Shown here piece by piece: positions 35,228 through 43,692 of a stretch of 58,378 nucleotides of DNA. Below the pieces are notes generated by a model that was not told where the DNA came from, searched no databases, and was given only the letters and a program-made list of their open reading frames with translations. The DNA lies in assembly GCA_022821585.1 (NCBI GenBank), contig JAJEDI010000019.1, positions 1 to 58,378 of the forward strand. Direction: 5' to 3'. The stretch is from Caldilineaceae bacterium. GTDB lineage: Bacteria > Chloroflexota > Anaerolineae > Caldilineales > Caldilineaceae. Numbering within the stretch: the stretch's first letter is position 1; every line of letters begins with the position of its first letter. A program made the translations under genes and the position numbers.

Positions 35228-36493
35228 TTACTGCACTGCGCCGCGGGCTGCAACCATCTGCGTGGGCCTCTTCAACGTCCCCCACATGATGAAGACGCCG
35301 ACAATGGAAAGAGACACGCCCAACGTGAAGAGGCTGGTGTAACCCCATTTCTCAATGATCTGGCCGCCGCCGAAGCTCATCAGCGTAAAACTGAGACCCA
35401 TGGCCGCGTTTACCGCGCCGTAGGCCACCGTACGCCAGTGCTTCTCGATCATCTCCATCTGATAGACCTGCAGGGCGGGCATGCGCACGGCCGAAAGGAC
35501 CATGGAGGCGAATTGGCCGAGGGCGGCGGCAAACCACTGGGGGATGAGGATGAGCGGGACCATGCTGATGACGCCGCCGACTGTAGTGGCCAGGAGCGTC
35601 CAGCCGTTGCCGCGGCGGCGGGCGAGCATCGGCAGCAGCATGGGAGCGAAGATGGAGGCGAACTGCCCCGCGCTGGATATGATCCCGATCGTAAAGGTGG
35701 ACAGTTGCAGTTCCGTGTCCATAAAGGCGTTACAGAAGGAGTAGCAGGTCGCGCCGGCGGCCTGGCTGAACCAGACGAACAGGATCAACAGGCTGACGGG
35801 GACGACGGGAAAGGAACCCGACAGAGTCGGTTTCTCTTCGTGTTTGCCGCTCCGCTCTGGATCGCCGATGCGCAGCAGGGGGATAAGGGCCAGCGCCAGA
35901 ACCGCAGGACTCAGCCAAAGTGCCAGACGGTACGGGGCGGGGCTGTCGAGTCCGACGCCGATCATGGATGCGAAGAGGCCCGGCAGCAGGGCGGCAAAGG
36001 GGGTGCCGACGAAGGCGCCAAGGCCGCGCAGGACGCCGGTCATGGCGTAGGCACTGTTGCGGTTTTCGTCAGATGTCAGCCCCATGAGGGCAGGCACCAT
36101 GTTGATGCTGAAGAGGGCGTAGCCGCCGGAGACAACCATCATCGAGAAGACGGGCCAATAGTAGCGGAAGAGCTCCGGCACCGATTCGGTCAGCGGCAGC
36201 ATCGCCATGCCCAGGACGGTCACGACGATACCGATGCGCATCGCGCGTGTCAAACCGAGCCGGCTTCCCAGGATGCCGGCGGGCAGACTCATCACCATGT
36301 AGCAAAATGCGCTGGCTGAGTTAAACACGCCAAAAAAGACGATGCCGTAACCCAGGCGCAGAATGTAGAAGGTCTTGAGGAAGGTCTGGATGCCGAAAAA
36401 GCTAATCGCCACGAGTCCGACGACAATCAGGAGCATATTGACATCATGATGGAAGCGGGGGCGGTCTGTCCACAGAGACAGAAGTTTCGTCAT
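35228..36493 (-). CDS. Major facilitator superfamily transporter
   Basis: A 421-residue polytopic inner-membrane protein with about twelve hydrophobic segments. The MFS pattern is clear: first helix MLLIVVGLVAISFFGIQTFLKTFYILRLGYG, a short motif-A-like loop GSRLGLTRAMRIG between helices 2 and 3, and a second half starting around residue 215 (VVPVSLLILFVWFSQAAGATCYSF). Substrate unknown; it may export or import a small metabolite. Neighbouring catabolic genes on the same strand begin about 280 bp away, so cotranscription is uncertain. Confidence 0.88.
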   Translation of the reverse strand: MTKLLSLWTDRPRFHHDVNMLLIVVGLVAISFFGIQTFLKTFYILRLGYGIVFFGVFNSASAFCYMVMSLPAGILGSRLGLTRAMRIGIVVTVLGMAMLPLTESVPELFRYYWPVFSMMVVSGGYALFSINMVPALMGLTSDENRNSAYAMTGVLRGLGAFVGTPFAALLPGLFASMIGVGLDSPAPYRLALWLSPAVLALALIPLLRIGDPERSGKHEEKPTLSGSFPVVPVSLLILFVWFSQAAGATCYSFCNAFMDTELQLSTFTIGIISSAGQFASIFAPMLLPMLARRRGNGWTLLATTVGGVISMVPLILIPQWFAAALGQFASMVLSAVRMPALQVYQMEMIEKHWRTVAYGAVNAAMGLSFTLMSFGGGQIIEKWGYTSLFTLGVSLSIVGVFIMWGTLKRPTQMVAARGAVQ

Positions 36494-36776
36494 GGGAGCA
36501 CTGTTTCGGCTGAAAACTGAATCGGTTCAGAAGTCTATATCAGACGGTTATCTTACACCAGGAACGGGCTGAAGGAAAACCCAAAATGGGTGCGGACTGT
36601 GTGTTGGAATGGAGCGGCCTGCGGGTCGATCTGCGGGCTGATACACTGGTAATCGGTGCAGTCTTGTCCGGCGGACGCGCGTGCGTCTGCTTTGCGTAGT
36701 GTCCTGGGCAATATGGGTACGAACCGTCTACGAAATTGTGCATTGTGGGGCGCAGAGGAGACGGCCCGGGCTGTGC
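36494..36776. other. Intergenic region
   Basis: No supported gene. The stretch separates the MFS gene from the end of the SDR gene; short minus-strand frames here have no recognisable features. Confidence 0.45.
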
Positions 36777-37577
36777 TCAGGCTTCGATGGGCTTGGAGGT
36801 ATAGGGCTCCTGGCTGATGAGCTGAGCGGTCATGCCGCCGTCGGCGTAGATATTGGCGCCGGTGATGGAGGCGCTGCGGTCGCTGAGGAGGAAGGCGGCG
36901 AGCTCGCCGATCTCTTCCGGGGCGATCACGCGGCCGATGGGAATGTTGGTGCGCCAGAAGTCCAGGCACTCCTCCGGGCTGGGCGCGGCGTCCTGCAGGT
37001 CCTGCCAGATCTGGGTATCGAGCAGGCCGGGAGAGATTGCGTTGACGCGAATGTTGTGCTCAGCCATTTCGAGGGCGAAGCTTTTGCCCATCATGACGAC
37101 GCCGGCTTTGGCAGCGTCGTAGGGGCCGGCGCCGGGCAGGGCGGCGTGGGCGTGGACGCTGGCGATGTTGACGACGCTGCCGCCGCCGGGGGACTGTGTG
37201 AGCATCTGCCGGCAGGCCTTCTGGGTCAGGAAGAAGACGGCGCGCAGGTCGACGCGGATGATGTGCTCCCAGTCCTCGGCGGTCGTCTCCAGGAATGGTT
37301 TGGCGAAGTTGATGCCGGCGTTGTTCACGAGGCCGTCGACGCGGCCGAATGCGTCGAATGCTTTCTGCACCAGGTCGGCCTGGGCCGCGTCGTCGCCGAC
37401 GTCGCAGTGGACGGCCAGGGCATCGCCGGGCAGACTGTCGGCCACGGCACGTGCGGCATCGCCGCGGATATCGGCCACGACGACGTTGGCGCCTTCGCGG
37501 CTGCAGACGGCGGCGATACCGGCGCCCAGCCCGCCGCCGCCGCCGGTTACGATGACGGTTTTGCCTGTCAGTAGCAT
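36777..37577 (-). CDS. Short-chain dehydrogenase/reductase
   Basis: A 266-residue classical SDR: NAD(P)-binding TGGGGGLGAG (about residues 11-20), an Asp after the second strand (VVVADI), which favours NAD(H), NNAGIN, and the catalytic Ser (NIAS) and YDAAK (Tyr and Lys). ISPGLLDTQIW follows. The start at 37577 overlaps the stop of the nitrilase gene (TGATG), so the two are translationally coupled. A frame open further upstream is a shadow of the nitrilase gene. Probable oxidation of a sugar or hydroxy compound, substrate unknown. Confidence 0.92.
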   Translation of the reverse strand: MLLTGKTVIVTGGGGGLGAGIAAVCSREGANVVVADIRGDAARAVADSLPGDALAVHCDVGDDAAQADLVQKAFDAFGRVDGLVNNAGINFAKPFLETTAEDWEHIIRVDLRAVFFLTQKACRQMLTQSPGGGSVVNIASVHAHAALPGAGPYDAAKAGVVMMGKSFALEMAEHNIRVNAISPGLLDTQIWQDLQDAAPSPEECLDFWRTNIPIGRVIAPEEIGELAAFLLSDRSASITGANIYADGGMTAQLISQEPYTSKPIEA

Positions 37578-38566
37578 CAGATTCTCTCTCCGTCCTGCGC
37601 GAGTGCTTGTCCGTTGGAATAGACCGGTTCGGCGGCTGCGGCCAGTGCGGCTTTGCGGTCGCGGCGCACGCGTGCAAGGTAGTCGCGCATCGTTTCGAGG
37701 CCGAACTCTTCGATCAGCTGATCGCTGGAGAGACCCGGCACCTGTGAACCGAAGACCAGGTGGCAGTCCTGTTTCAGCCACTGGGTGAAGGCTGCGGTCG
37801 GCCCATAGCGTTTGAAGAGGGCCTTCAGGTTTTCCAGGTTATAGTCGGGATGGAGCAGGCGGCGGTCGAGGTCGATGCGGGCGGTGACCACGGGCGAGCG
37901 GCCGGTGCGGTCTCTGGCCTCGCGTTTGACGGCGAGAAGCTCGCGGCCGGCGACGTCGACGAAGGTGGACTGTTCTTTCCAGACGGCGGCCATATTAAAA
38001 CCGAACTCCATCGCCCATTTGCTCAACATGCGGCCGCCGGCCCACATGGAGGGCCAGATCACCAGTTCGGCGCGGTTACGGCAGAGGCCGGAACCGACCT
38101 CCCAGTAGTTGAGATCGAAGCAGATGCAGAGCCCGACACGGCCGAAGTCGGTCTCGAAGACGGGTGTTTCGACGCCCGGGGTGACGCCGGCTTCCAGCTC
38201 GGGGTGGGTGGGGAAGTTCTTGCGGTAGACACCGACGATTTCACCTTTGCGGCCGATGAGAACGGCGCAGTTGTAGCGCCGCCCGTCTTCGCTGACTATG
38301 AGCGGACAGACGACGTAAAGCTCATGCTGGCGGGCGGCCTGGGAAAGCGCGGTCACGGTCGGCCCATCCAGGGGCTCGGCCACGTCAGACGGGTCGGCGG
38401 TGTCGAGGCAGTTGCAAATTTCGGGGAAGGCGACGATATCGCTCTGCTCCTGGGCGGCATCGGCGACGTAGGCGCACATGCGGTCCAGCGTCTTTCGTAA
38501 GCGGTCGGGCTCGTCTGGGGGCAGGGTGGGGAAGTTGACCAGGCTGATGTTGGCAAAGCGGCTCAT
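37577..38566 (-). CDS. Carbon-nitrogen hydrolase (nitrilase superfamily)
   Basis: A 329-residue amidohydrolase of the nitrilase superfamily. The catalytic triad is visible: Glu in VAFPEICN (about residue 49), Lys in GVYRKNFPTHPE (about 135) and Cys in LCICFDLNYWE (about 170). It probably hydrolyses an amide or carbamoyl group; family members include amidases and N-carbamoyl hydrolases. A C-terminal tail of about 70 residues extends beyond the core. AGGAG precedes the start, and the SDR gene is coupled downstream. Context suggests degradation of a nitrogen-containing small molecule. Confidence 0.9.
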   Translation of the reverse strand: MSRFANISLVNFPTLPPDEPDRLRKTLDRMCAYVADAAQEQSDIVAFPEICNCLDTADPSDVAEPLDGPTVTALSQAARQHELYVVCPLIVSEDGRRYNCAVLIGRKGEIVGVYRKNFPTHPELEAGVTPGVETPVFETDFGRVGLCICFDLNYWEVGSGLCRNRAELVIWPSMWAGGRMLSKWAMEFGFNMAAVWKEQSTFVDVAGRELLAVKREARDRTGRSPVVTARIDLDRRLLHPDYNLENLKALFKRYGPTAAFTQWLKQDCHLVFGSQVPGLSSDQLIEEFGLETMRDYLARVRRDRKAALAAAAEPVYSNGQALAQDGERI

Positions 38567-38822
38567 GGGATGACTCCTGTCGGTTATGGGGCAGGTCGCG
38601 CTCTTGATGCGATCATTTTCGCCGGGAGGGGCTGGTGTGTCAACCGGTGTGAAAGGGGGAACTATAGGGGATAGGGGTCATTGAAATCTGGAAAAGACTG
38701 TTCAGAGTGTGACAGGGACTGGCTGGCCACCCATGGCTCTGACGTTTTACCAGAGCCGGTTTGGTGCGGTTCACTGAATTGATCTATGATGGACTACCAT
38801 AGTCGGACTGGAGGGAAGCAAC
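38567..38822. other. Intergenic region between divergent genes
   Basis: Separates the nitrilase gene (minus) from the toxin-antitoxin pair (plus). An inverted repeat CTATG-(9 nt)-CATAG lies at 38784-38802, 20 bp before the antitoxin start, and could be its operator. Confidence 0.5.
38784..38802 (+). promoter_or_regulatory. Candidate operator of the Phd/VapC pair
   Basis: CTATG-ATGGACTAC-CATAG, a short inverted repeat just upstream of the antitoxin gene. Autorepression by the antitoxin-toxin complex is usual for this family; binding here is inference. Confidence 0.4.
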
Positions 38823-39125
38823 ATGAATCAGCCTGATCACCGACGTGATTGGACCGTAGCCGAGGCCCAATCGCAGCTATCCGAGCTCCTGCGGCTCGCC
38901 GCGGAGGAGGGGCCTCAACATATCGGCGCGGATAGGCCATTCGTTGTCGTGCCCGCCGAAATGTGGTACGCCCAAACACAACCCCACAAGCGCTCCCAAC
39001 AACCGAACCGCAAGCCTATGGGTCAGTGGCTTTTGGAAAACATGCCGCGCGGGATCGACCTTGAACTCCCCAGCCGCGACGAACCCGAACGCCCGATTCC
39101 CTTCTTGAACCAAGAGAAAGAATGA
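38823..39125 (+). CDS. Phd/YefM-type antitoxin
   Basis: A 100-residue antitoxin. Residues 8-47 (RRDWTVAEAQSQLSELLRLAAEEGPQHI ... FVVVPAEMW) match the Phd/YefM fold that binds operator DNA; the C-terminal half is charged and Pro-rich, as expected for the toxin-wrapping segment. GGAGGG precedes the start. The end overlaps the toxin start by four bases (ATGA), so translation is coupled. Confidence 0.88.
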   Translation: MNQPDHRRDWTVAEAQSQLSELLRLAAEEGPQHIGADRPFVVVPAEMWYAQTQPHKRSQQPNRKPMGQWLLENMPRGIDLELPSRDEPERPIPFLNQEKE

Positions 39126-39541
39126 GCAGCTATCTCCTCGACACAAACGTTGTCTCGGAGATTTTCAGAGAGGCGCCTGATCTTCAGGTTCGATCCTTCC
39201 TGGCCGAGCAAGAAGATCTTTGGCTGTCGGTTATCGCCCTACATGAGTTGGAATTTGGCCTGAATCTGCTTCCACGGGGACGCCGACGCGAAGACCTGCG
39301 CACCGCTCTGTCATCCTACGTCGAAGCATACGCCGACTTCATACTGCCGGTTACGCGTACAGAAGCTGAGCAGGCAGCCCTTCTGAGGGTACAGGCACAG
39401 CGCGGTGGCCGCGTCTTGCATTTGGCAGACGCCTTGATTGCCGGTACAGCCATTGTTCACAATCTCATGTTGGCAACGCGCAATGTCAAAGACTTTACCG
39501 CTCTAGACGTCAACGTCGTTAACCCGTGGGAATTATCATGA
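39122..39541 (+). CDS. vapC: VapC-like PIN-domain toxin
   Basis: A 139-residue PIN ribonuclease. Acidic residues expected to bind Mg are present: Asp7 in YLLDTNVVSEIF, Glu in ALHELEFGL (about 43), Asp in LADALIAGTA (about 101) and the terminal NVKDF. It probably cleaves RNA, often tRNA or rRNA in this family, and is neutralised by the overlapping Phd-type antitoxin. Both genes look intact, unlike the other toxin-antitoxin remnants in the window. Confidence 0.9.
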   Translation: MSSYLLDTNVVSEIFREAPDLQVRSFLAEQEDLWLSVIALHELEFGLNLLPRGRRREDLRTALSSYVEAYADFILPVTRTEAEQAALLRVQAQRGGRVLHLADALIAGTAIVHNLMLATRNVKDFTALDVNVVNPWELS

Positions 39542-39991
39542 CCACATTTACTGAAGCTGATGTCGAGCAGGCAAAGCAATAGACGTGAGGAGAAACAGCA
39601 GTAGTCGGTGGCCCTTGAATAGCGGACAGTGGCTGTGTGGGCCGGTAAGCATAGGGCGCTGACCTCAACCGTTCCAACTATCCACGACAAAGGCCCTTGG
39701 CAAGGGGGATGTTACAGGGCGTGTCCCCCCACTAGGGAGGTCCGAAGACCCATAGAGGGCGACAGCCAGCCCTGAGCCACCGGATGGCGTCTGCGCCCGC
39801 AGATGTTACAATCCCAGGAGTGAGTGAAGAGGAGTGAGAAGTAACTTGGCTCACCCAGGGGCGGGAATCGACCCTGGCCGGGCTCGTGCTCTGTCTGCTT
39901 CAGAGGCAGTGATTACAGCATCGCGCGGGTCCGATGTAAGATGCGTCGAGGGGTTCTCTCACGACTCAATTCTCCACTGAAAGGCCGCTCC
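39542..39991. other. Intergenic region with decayed repeat
   Basis: 39718-39765 resembles a decayed copy of the GGGGCGG-hairpin repeat (GGGCGTGTCCCCCCACTAGGG). A tRNA-like 3' segment lies at 39847-39925 on the minus strand but has no complete cloverleaf. No gene is supported. Confidence 0.5.
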
Positions 39992-41710
39992 ATGTCGAAC
40001 ATGCAGTCGCGTCCCAATATCATATTCGTGCTGACGGACGACCAGGGCTACGGGGACCTGTCCTGCCTGGGCAATCCCATTCTGAAGACACCTGAGCTGG
40101 ACCGTCTGCACGCCGACAGTGTGCGTCTGACCGACTTTCATGTGGCTCCTATGTGTACGCCGACGCGCGGCGAGCTGATGACGGGCCAGGATGCGTTGCG
40201 CAACGGAGCGACGTTCGTCTGTATGGGGCGTTCGCTGCTGCGAGCGGACCTGCCGACGATGGCCGATATCCTGGCGGAGAACGGGTATCACACCGGCCAT
40301 TTCGGCAAGTGGCATCTGGGCGACAACTACCCCTACCGGCCGCAGGACCGCGGTTTCCACGAGACGATCCATCATCCCGCCTTCGGCATCACCTCGGCGG
40401 CCGACTACTATGGGAACGATTATTTTGATGACCACTACCGCCACAGGGATGAGATCAAGCAGTACATGGGCTACTGCACGGACGTCTGGTTCGAGGAGGC
40501 GATGCGTTGGATGCAGGGCTGCCACGACCGGAATGAGCCATTTTTTGCCTATATTGCGACGAATGCGCCGCATGGCCCGTTTTGGGTTCCCGACGAATAC
40601 CGGCAGCCGTATCTGGACGGCATCAAGCGGGACGAGGCCAGCTTTTTCGGCATGATCGCCAATATTGACGAGAATATGGCGCAGTTGGAGAAGTTTCTGC
40701 AGGACAACGAGATCCGTGATAACACGATCCTGATATTCATGACCGACAACGGCACGGCGATGGGTGAGGGGATCTACAATGCGGGCATGCGGGGCAGGAA
40801 AACTTCGCTCTACGAGGGCGGCCACCGGGTGCCCTGTTTTATTCGCTGGCCGGCGGCGGGGCTCAAGGGCGGCCGCGATGTGGGCGGCGTGACGCGCGGG
40901 GTGGATATCCTGCCAACGCTGATCGAGCTGTGTGATCTGCAGGCGCCGGACGGCTGGACGTGCGACGGCCTGTCGCTGGCTGCGCACATGCGACAGCCGG
41001 ACAAGGCAGTGGCAGAGCGGACGTCGGTGGTGCAGTATGGACACGCCAATGAAGGCGCTCGATTTGGTTTCACGGGCAGGGACCGGGCGGCGGTGATGTG
41101 GGGGCGGTGGCGGCTGGTCGAAGGGCGGGAGTTGTACAACATCGGCGAGGACCCGGGCCAGCAGCAGGACGTAGCCGGGGCAAATCCGGAGCTTGTCAAG
41201 CAGCTGCGGGGGCAGTACGGGGCCTGGTGGGACAGCATAAGCGGTACGCTCACGAGCTATCAGCCGCTGACGATCGGCGCCGACGCGGAGAACCCGGCGC
41301 GCCTGTGCAGCTGCGATTGGGCCTGGGTGTATGCGGACAATCAGAGGGGGATGCGCGGGCCGGTTATGGACAGCGGCACATGGCACGTCGAGGCGGCGCG
41401 CGCCGGGCTCTACAGTTTTACGCTGCGCCGCTGGCCGGAGGAGTCCGGCCTGGGCATCTCCGACCCGGCGCCGGTGATGCAGGGGGTGGACGGCAGCTGG
41501 CCGGCGGGCAAGGCGTTGCCGGTTGCCTCGGCCTGGCTGCAGGTGGGGCGCAGCGAGCAGACGCTGCTGGTGCCGCCGGACGCGACGGCGCAAACCTTTG
41601 AGATGGCGGTGGAACGCGGGCCGACCACGGTGAAGAGCTGGTGGCATGATGAGCAGGGAAGCCCGCTGGCCGGGGCGTACTATCTGACCGCTGAACGGCT
41701 GCGGGAATAA
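39992..41710 (+). CDS. Sulfatase (type I, formylglycine-dependent)
   Basis: A 572-residue sulfatase. Metal-binding TDDQGYGD (Asp16, Asp17) and the modification motif CTPTR with Cys55 (CTPTRGELMTG) are visible; Cys would be converted to formylglycine. Thr replaces the usual Ser at the fourth position. HFGKWHLGD, NAPHGPFW and FMTDNGTAMGEG are further family stretches. An extra C-terminal beta-rich part of about 130 residues follows the arylsulfatase fold. The start at 39992 is chosen since the conserved domain begins at once (RPNIIFVLTDDQ). No signal peptide, so a cytoplasmic enzyme acting on an imported sulfated substrate is likely. Substrate unknown. Confidence 0.92.
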   Translation: MSNMQSRPNIIFVLTDDQGYGDLSCLGNPILKTPELDRLHADSVRLTDFHVAPMCTPTRGELMTGQDALRNGATFVCMGRSLLRADLPTMADILAENGYHTGHFGKWHLGDNYPYRPQDRGFHETIHHPAFGITSAADYYGNDYFDDHYRHRDEIKQYMGYCTDVWFEEAMRWMQGCHDRNEPFFAYIATNAPHGPFWVPDEYRQPYLDGIKRDEASFFGMIANIDENMAQLEKFLQDNEIRDNTILIFMTDNGTAMGEGIYNAGMRGRKTSLYEGGHRVPCFIRWPAAGLKGGRDVGGVTRGVDILPTLIELCDLQAPDGWTCDGLSLAAHMRQPDKAVAERTSVVQYGHANEGARFGFTGRDRAAVMWGRWRLVEGRELYNIGEDPGQQQDVAGANPELVKQLRGQYGAWWDSISGTLTSYQPLTIGADAENPARLCSCDWAWVYADNQRGMRGPVMDSGTWHVEAARAGLYSFTLRRWPEESGLGISDPAPVMQGVDGSWPAGKALPVASAWLQVGRSEQTLLVPPDATAQTFEMAVERGPTTVKSWWHDEQGSPLAGAYYLTAERLRE

Positions 41711-41770
41711 AACTGCAGTGGTTAGTGGTCAGTAACTGCGGTCAATCTGAATTTTGTGCCAGGCCGCCGG
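41711..41770. repeat. Short intergenic region with CTGCAGTGGTTAGTGGTCAGT repeat variant
   Basis: A degenerate member of the TTTTTAGT-type family between two convergent genes. No terminator hairpin is evident. Confidence 0.45.
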
Positions 41771-43483
41771 CTAAGGGGATTGAGGCAGATCGCGGCCGTT
41801 GGTGAAGCCGGGGCCGCCGGCGGCCATGTGGCCGTAGCTGGCGCCGTTGGGATCATCGGTCACCCAGAAGGAGAAGAGTTGCCCTGATTGTAGATGGAAA
41901 CGCAGCCTGCATGGTTGACCGGCCAGCGCGGCGAGACCGGCGCCGGACGACCATTTCACCTCGACGCAGGTGCTGTCTACGCTAAGCGCAGCGCAGGCAT
42001 CGGCGCCCAACCCTTCCACAGTTTCCCCGTTACCGTCCAACACGGACACCCTCAGTTCACCCTGCGGCGCATTGACGTTGACGAAGAGGCGGTCTCCGCT
42101 GAAGGTAACGGGCCGCGTGGTCAGCGTACCGCCGCCCGCGCCGGCTTCCATGCTGGCGAAGCCGTCACGGCGGAGAGTTGCCAGCCCGGTGCTGGCGCCG
42201 GCGTACATGACGCGGCGCGACAGGCCGGTATCGCCAACGCCGGTATCCCCGCTGCCGGCGGAGCCCAGTCTTGGCGACAGGCCGGAAAAGCCGGCGAAGT
42301 AGAAGTAGATGCGGTCGTGGACGACGAGGCAGAGGCCGCCGCAGGCGTGAAGATAAGCGCGATTCCAGTCGCCTATCCTGCGGCTGGAGGCGAGGAAGGG
42401 GGTGCGGTCCGGACGGCTGAAGTGGAAGCCGTCACGGCTGTAGGTCAGCTCCAAGTCCATGGTTTTGGGAACGCCTTCGGCGGCGCAGATGTCGTTTTCC
42501 GGGCCGCGGAAGATGGCGAAGAGGCCCAGCATGAGGCTCTCGTAGGGGGTCACGTTGACGTCGTAGAGGGCGACGCGATGGTTGGGGCGGGCGGGGTCGG
42601 GCAGGTCGAAGTGGTCGATGCGCTGCCAGAAGACCTCGTCGTTTTCCACGTCCCACTGCGCGCCTTGCAGGAAGTCGTCCGATTCTCGGTAGAAGCGGGC
42701 ACGCAGACTGGTGGTCTCGTCGATGCGGCCGGAGCGGCGGATGCTCATGCACCATTTGCGTCGGAAAGGGTTGTAGAAGAAGGTTGTGTTGTCGCCAACC
42801 TGCGTGGTGATGACCGGGTCACTCCAGTGGATGCCGTCGGGCGAGACCTGGGCCCAGCCTTCGGAGACCATCTCCCCCCTGGCCATTTGGGACGGCCAAC
42901 TGCTGGGTGGGATGGGGGGCTGCTCCGGCTTCGGCTTGTAGTGGCGATAGTATTGGAACATCTTGTAGCGCTGTGCGGGGTCGGGTGTGTCGCTGTCGAG
43001 CCAGACGAGGCAGCCATCGCGGTCAGATCCGTCGTTGTTGGGCCACACCAGGTTGGTTCCGGGCGTTACGTCGAGCTGCGGGCGTTCCCAGTGGATGCCG
43101 TCGGTGCTGGTGGCGAGGGCGGTGCTGTGGAACCAGCCGGGCATGTACCATAGTTTGAACAGGTTGTCCTGCGGGTCGTACCAGGCGCCGTCGTTGAAAG
43201 GCGCGGCCATCGGGCAGAAGCCGGAGTCCATCTCCTCTTCGGTTTCGGGGCTGAGCACCGGGCTTTGCGGGTGGATTTCCGGTTTGCCGTAAGCGCGTGT
43301 CAGGGAGGTCTCTGCGATCAGGAAGTCGTCCACGAAGAGCTGGCGGCCGAGGTCGATGGGAATGACCTGCGGGGGGTGGGCGAGATAGGGCACGGGGATC
43401 GGCTCGCGCGAGCTCTCGATCACATTGCGCGGCGGCCAGGTCTGCGGGAGGGTGATGCCGTTGTAGAGTGTTTCGTTGGTCAT
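41771..43483 (-). CDS. Glycoside-hydrolase-like beta-propeller protein (GH32/GH43-like)
   Basis: A 570-residue protein with features of five-bladed beta-propeller glycosidases: RQLFVDDFLIAE (about 48-59), WYDPQDNLFKLWYMPGWF, ALATSTDGIHWERPQLD (about 122-138), later blades with WAQVSPDGIHWSDPVI, LTYSRDGFHFSRP, then a C-terminal beta-sandwich (FASMEAGAGGGTLTTRPVTFSG ... LRVSVLDGNGE). The GH32 WMNDP nucleophile motif is not present, so the exact family is uncertain. The product at 43693 shares the C-terminal domain. A GGAG sequence lies 8 nt before the start. It is the last gene of the second Opp-type cassette. Confidence 0.7.
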   Translation of the reverse strand: MTNETLYNGITLPQTWPPRNVIESSREPIPVPYLAHPPQVIPIDLGRQLFVDDFLIAETSLTRAYGKPEIHPQSPVLSPETEEEMDSGFCPMAAPFNDGAWYDPQDNLFKLWYMPGWFHSTALATSTDGIHWERPQLDVTPGTNLVWPNNDGSDRDGCLVWLDSDTPDPAQRYKMFQYYRHYKPKPEQPPIPPSSWPSQMARGEMVSEGWAQVSPDGIHWSDPVITTQVGDNTTFFYNPFRRKWCMSIRRSGRIDETTSLRARFYRESDDFLQGAQWDVENDEVFWQRIDHFDLPDPARPNHRVALYDVNVTPYESLMLGLFAIFRGPENDICAAEGVPKTMDLELTYSRDGFHFSRPDRTPFLASSRRIGDWNRAYLHACGGLCLVVHDRIYFYFAGFSGLSPRLGSAGSGDTGVGDTGLSRRVMYAGASTGLATLRRDGFASMEAGAGGGTLTTRPVTFSGDRLFVNVNAPQGELRVSVLDGNGETVEGLGADACAALSVDSTCVEVKWSSGAGLAALAGQPCRLRFHLQSGQLFSFWVTDDPNGASYGHMAAGGPGFTNGRDLPQSP

Positions 43484-43569
43484 GGCCTGATCTCCGAGAG
43501 GGGTGGGCTGCGGTTGAGTTGGCGCCGCGGGTGGTGAGAATTAGCCAAAATTGGCCATGAATTAGCCAG

Positions 43570-43599
43570 AATAGACCCCAATAGACCCCAATAGACCCC
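43570..43599. repeat. Three tandem AATAGACCCC units
   Basis: Perfect 10-bp direct repeats at 43570, 43580 and 43590, preceded by a pair of GAATTAGCCA-like motifs at 43540-43570. They sit 87 bp upstream of the hydrolase-like gene and could be binding sites for a regulator. Confidence 0.6.
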
Positions 43600-43692
43600 C
43601 AATCTGATCTCACAGCCGCTTCCAACAGGTCTATTCCATGTTCGCAGATACGACCAGGGGGAGAGTTCGGAGGACTTCTCGTCTACGCCAGC

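Noticed and set aside
39847..39925. tRNA-like segment on the minus strand with GGGTCGATTCCC and a terminal GAGCCA
   Set aside because: The T-arm lacks one base of the normal loop, the acceptor cannot pair with any 5' strand, and the variable region is too long. At most a decayed 3' fragment.
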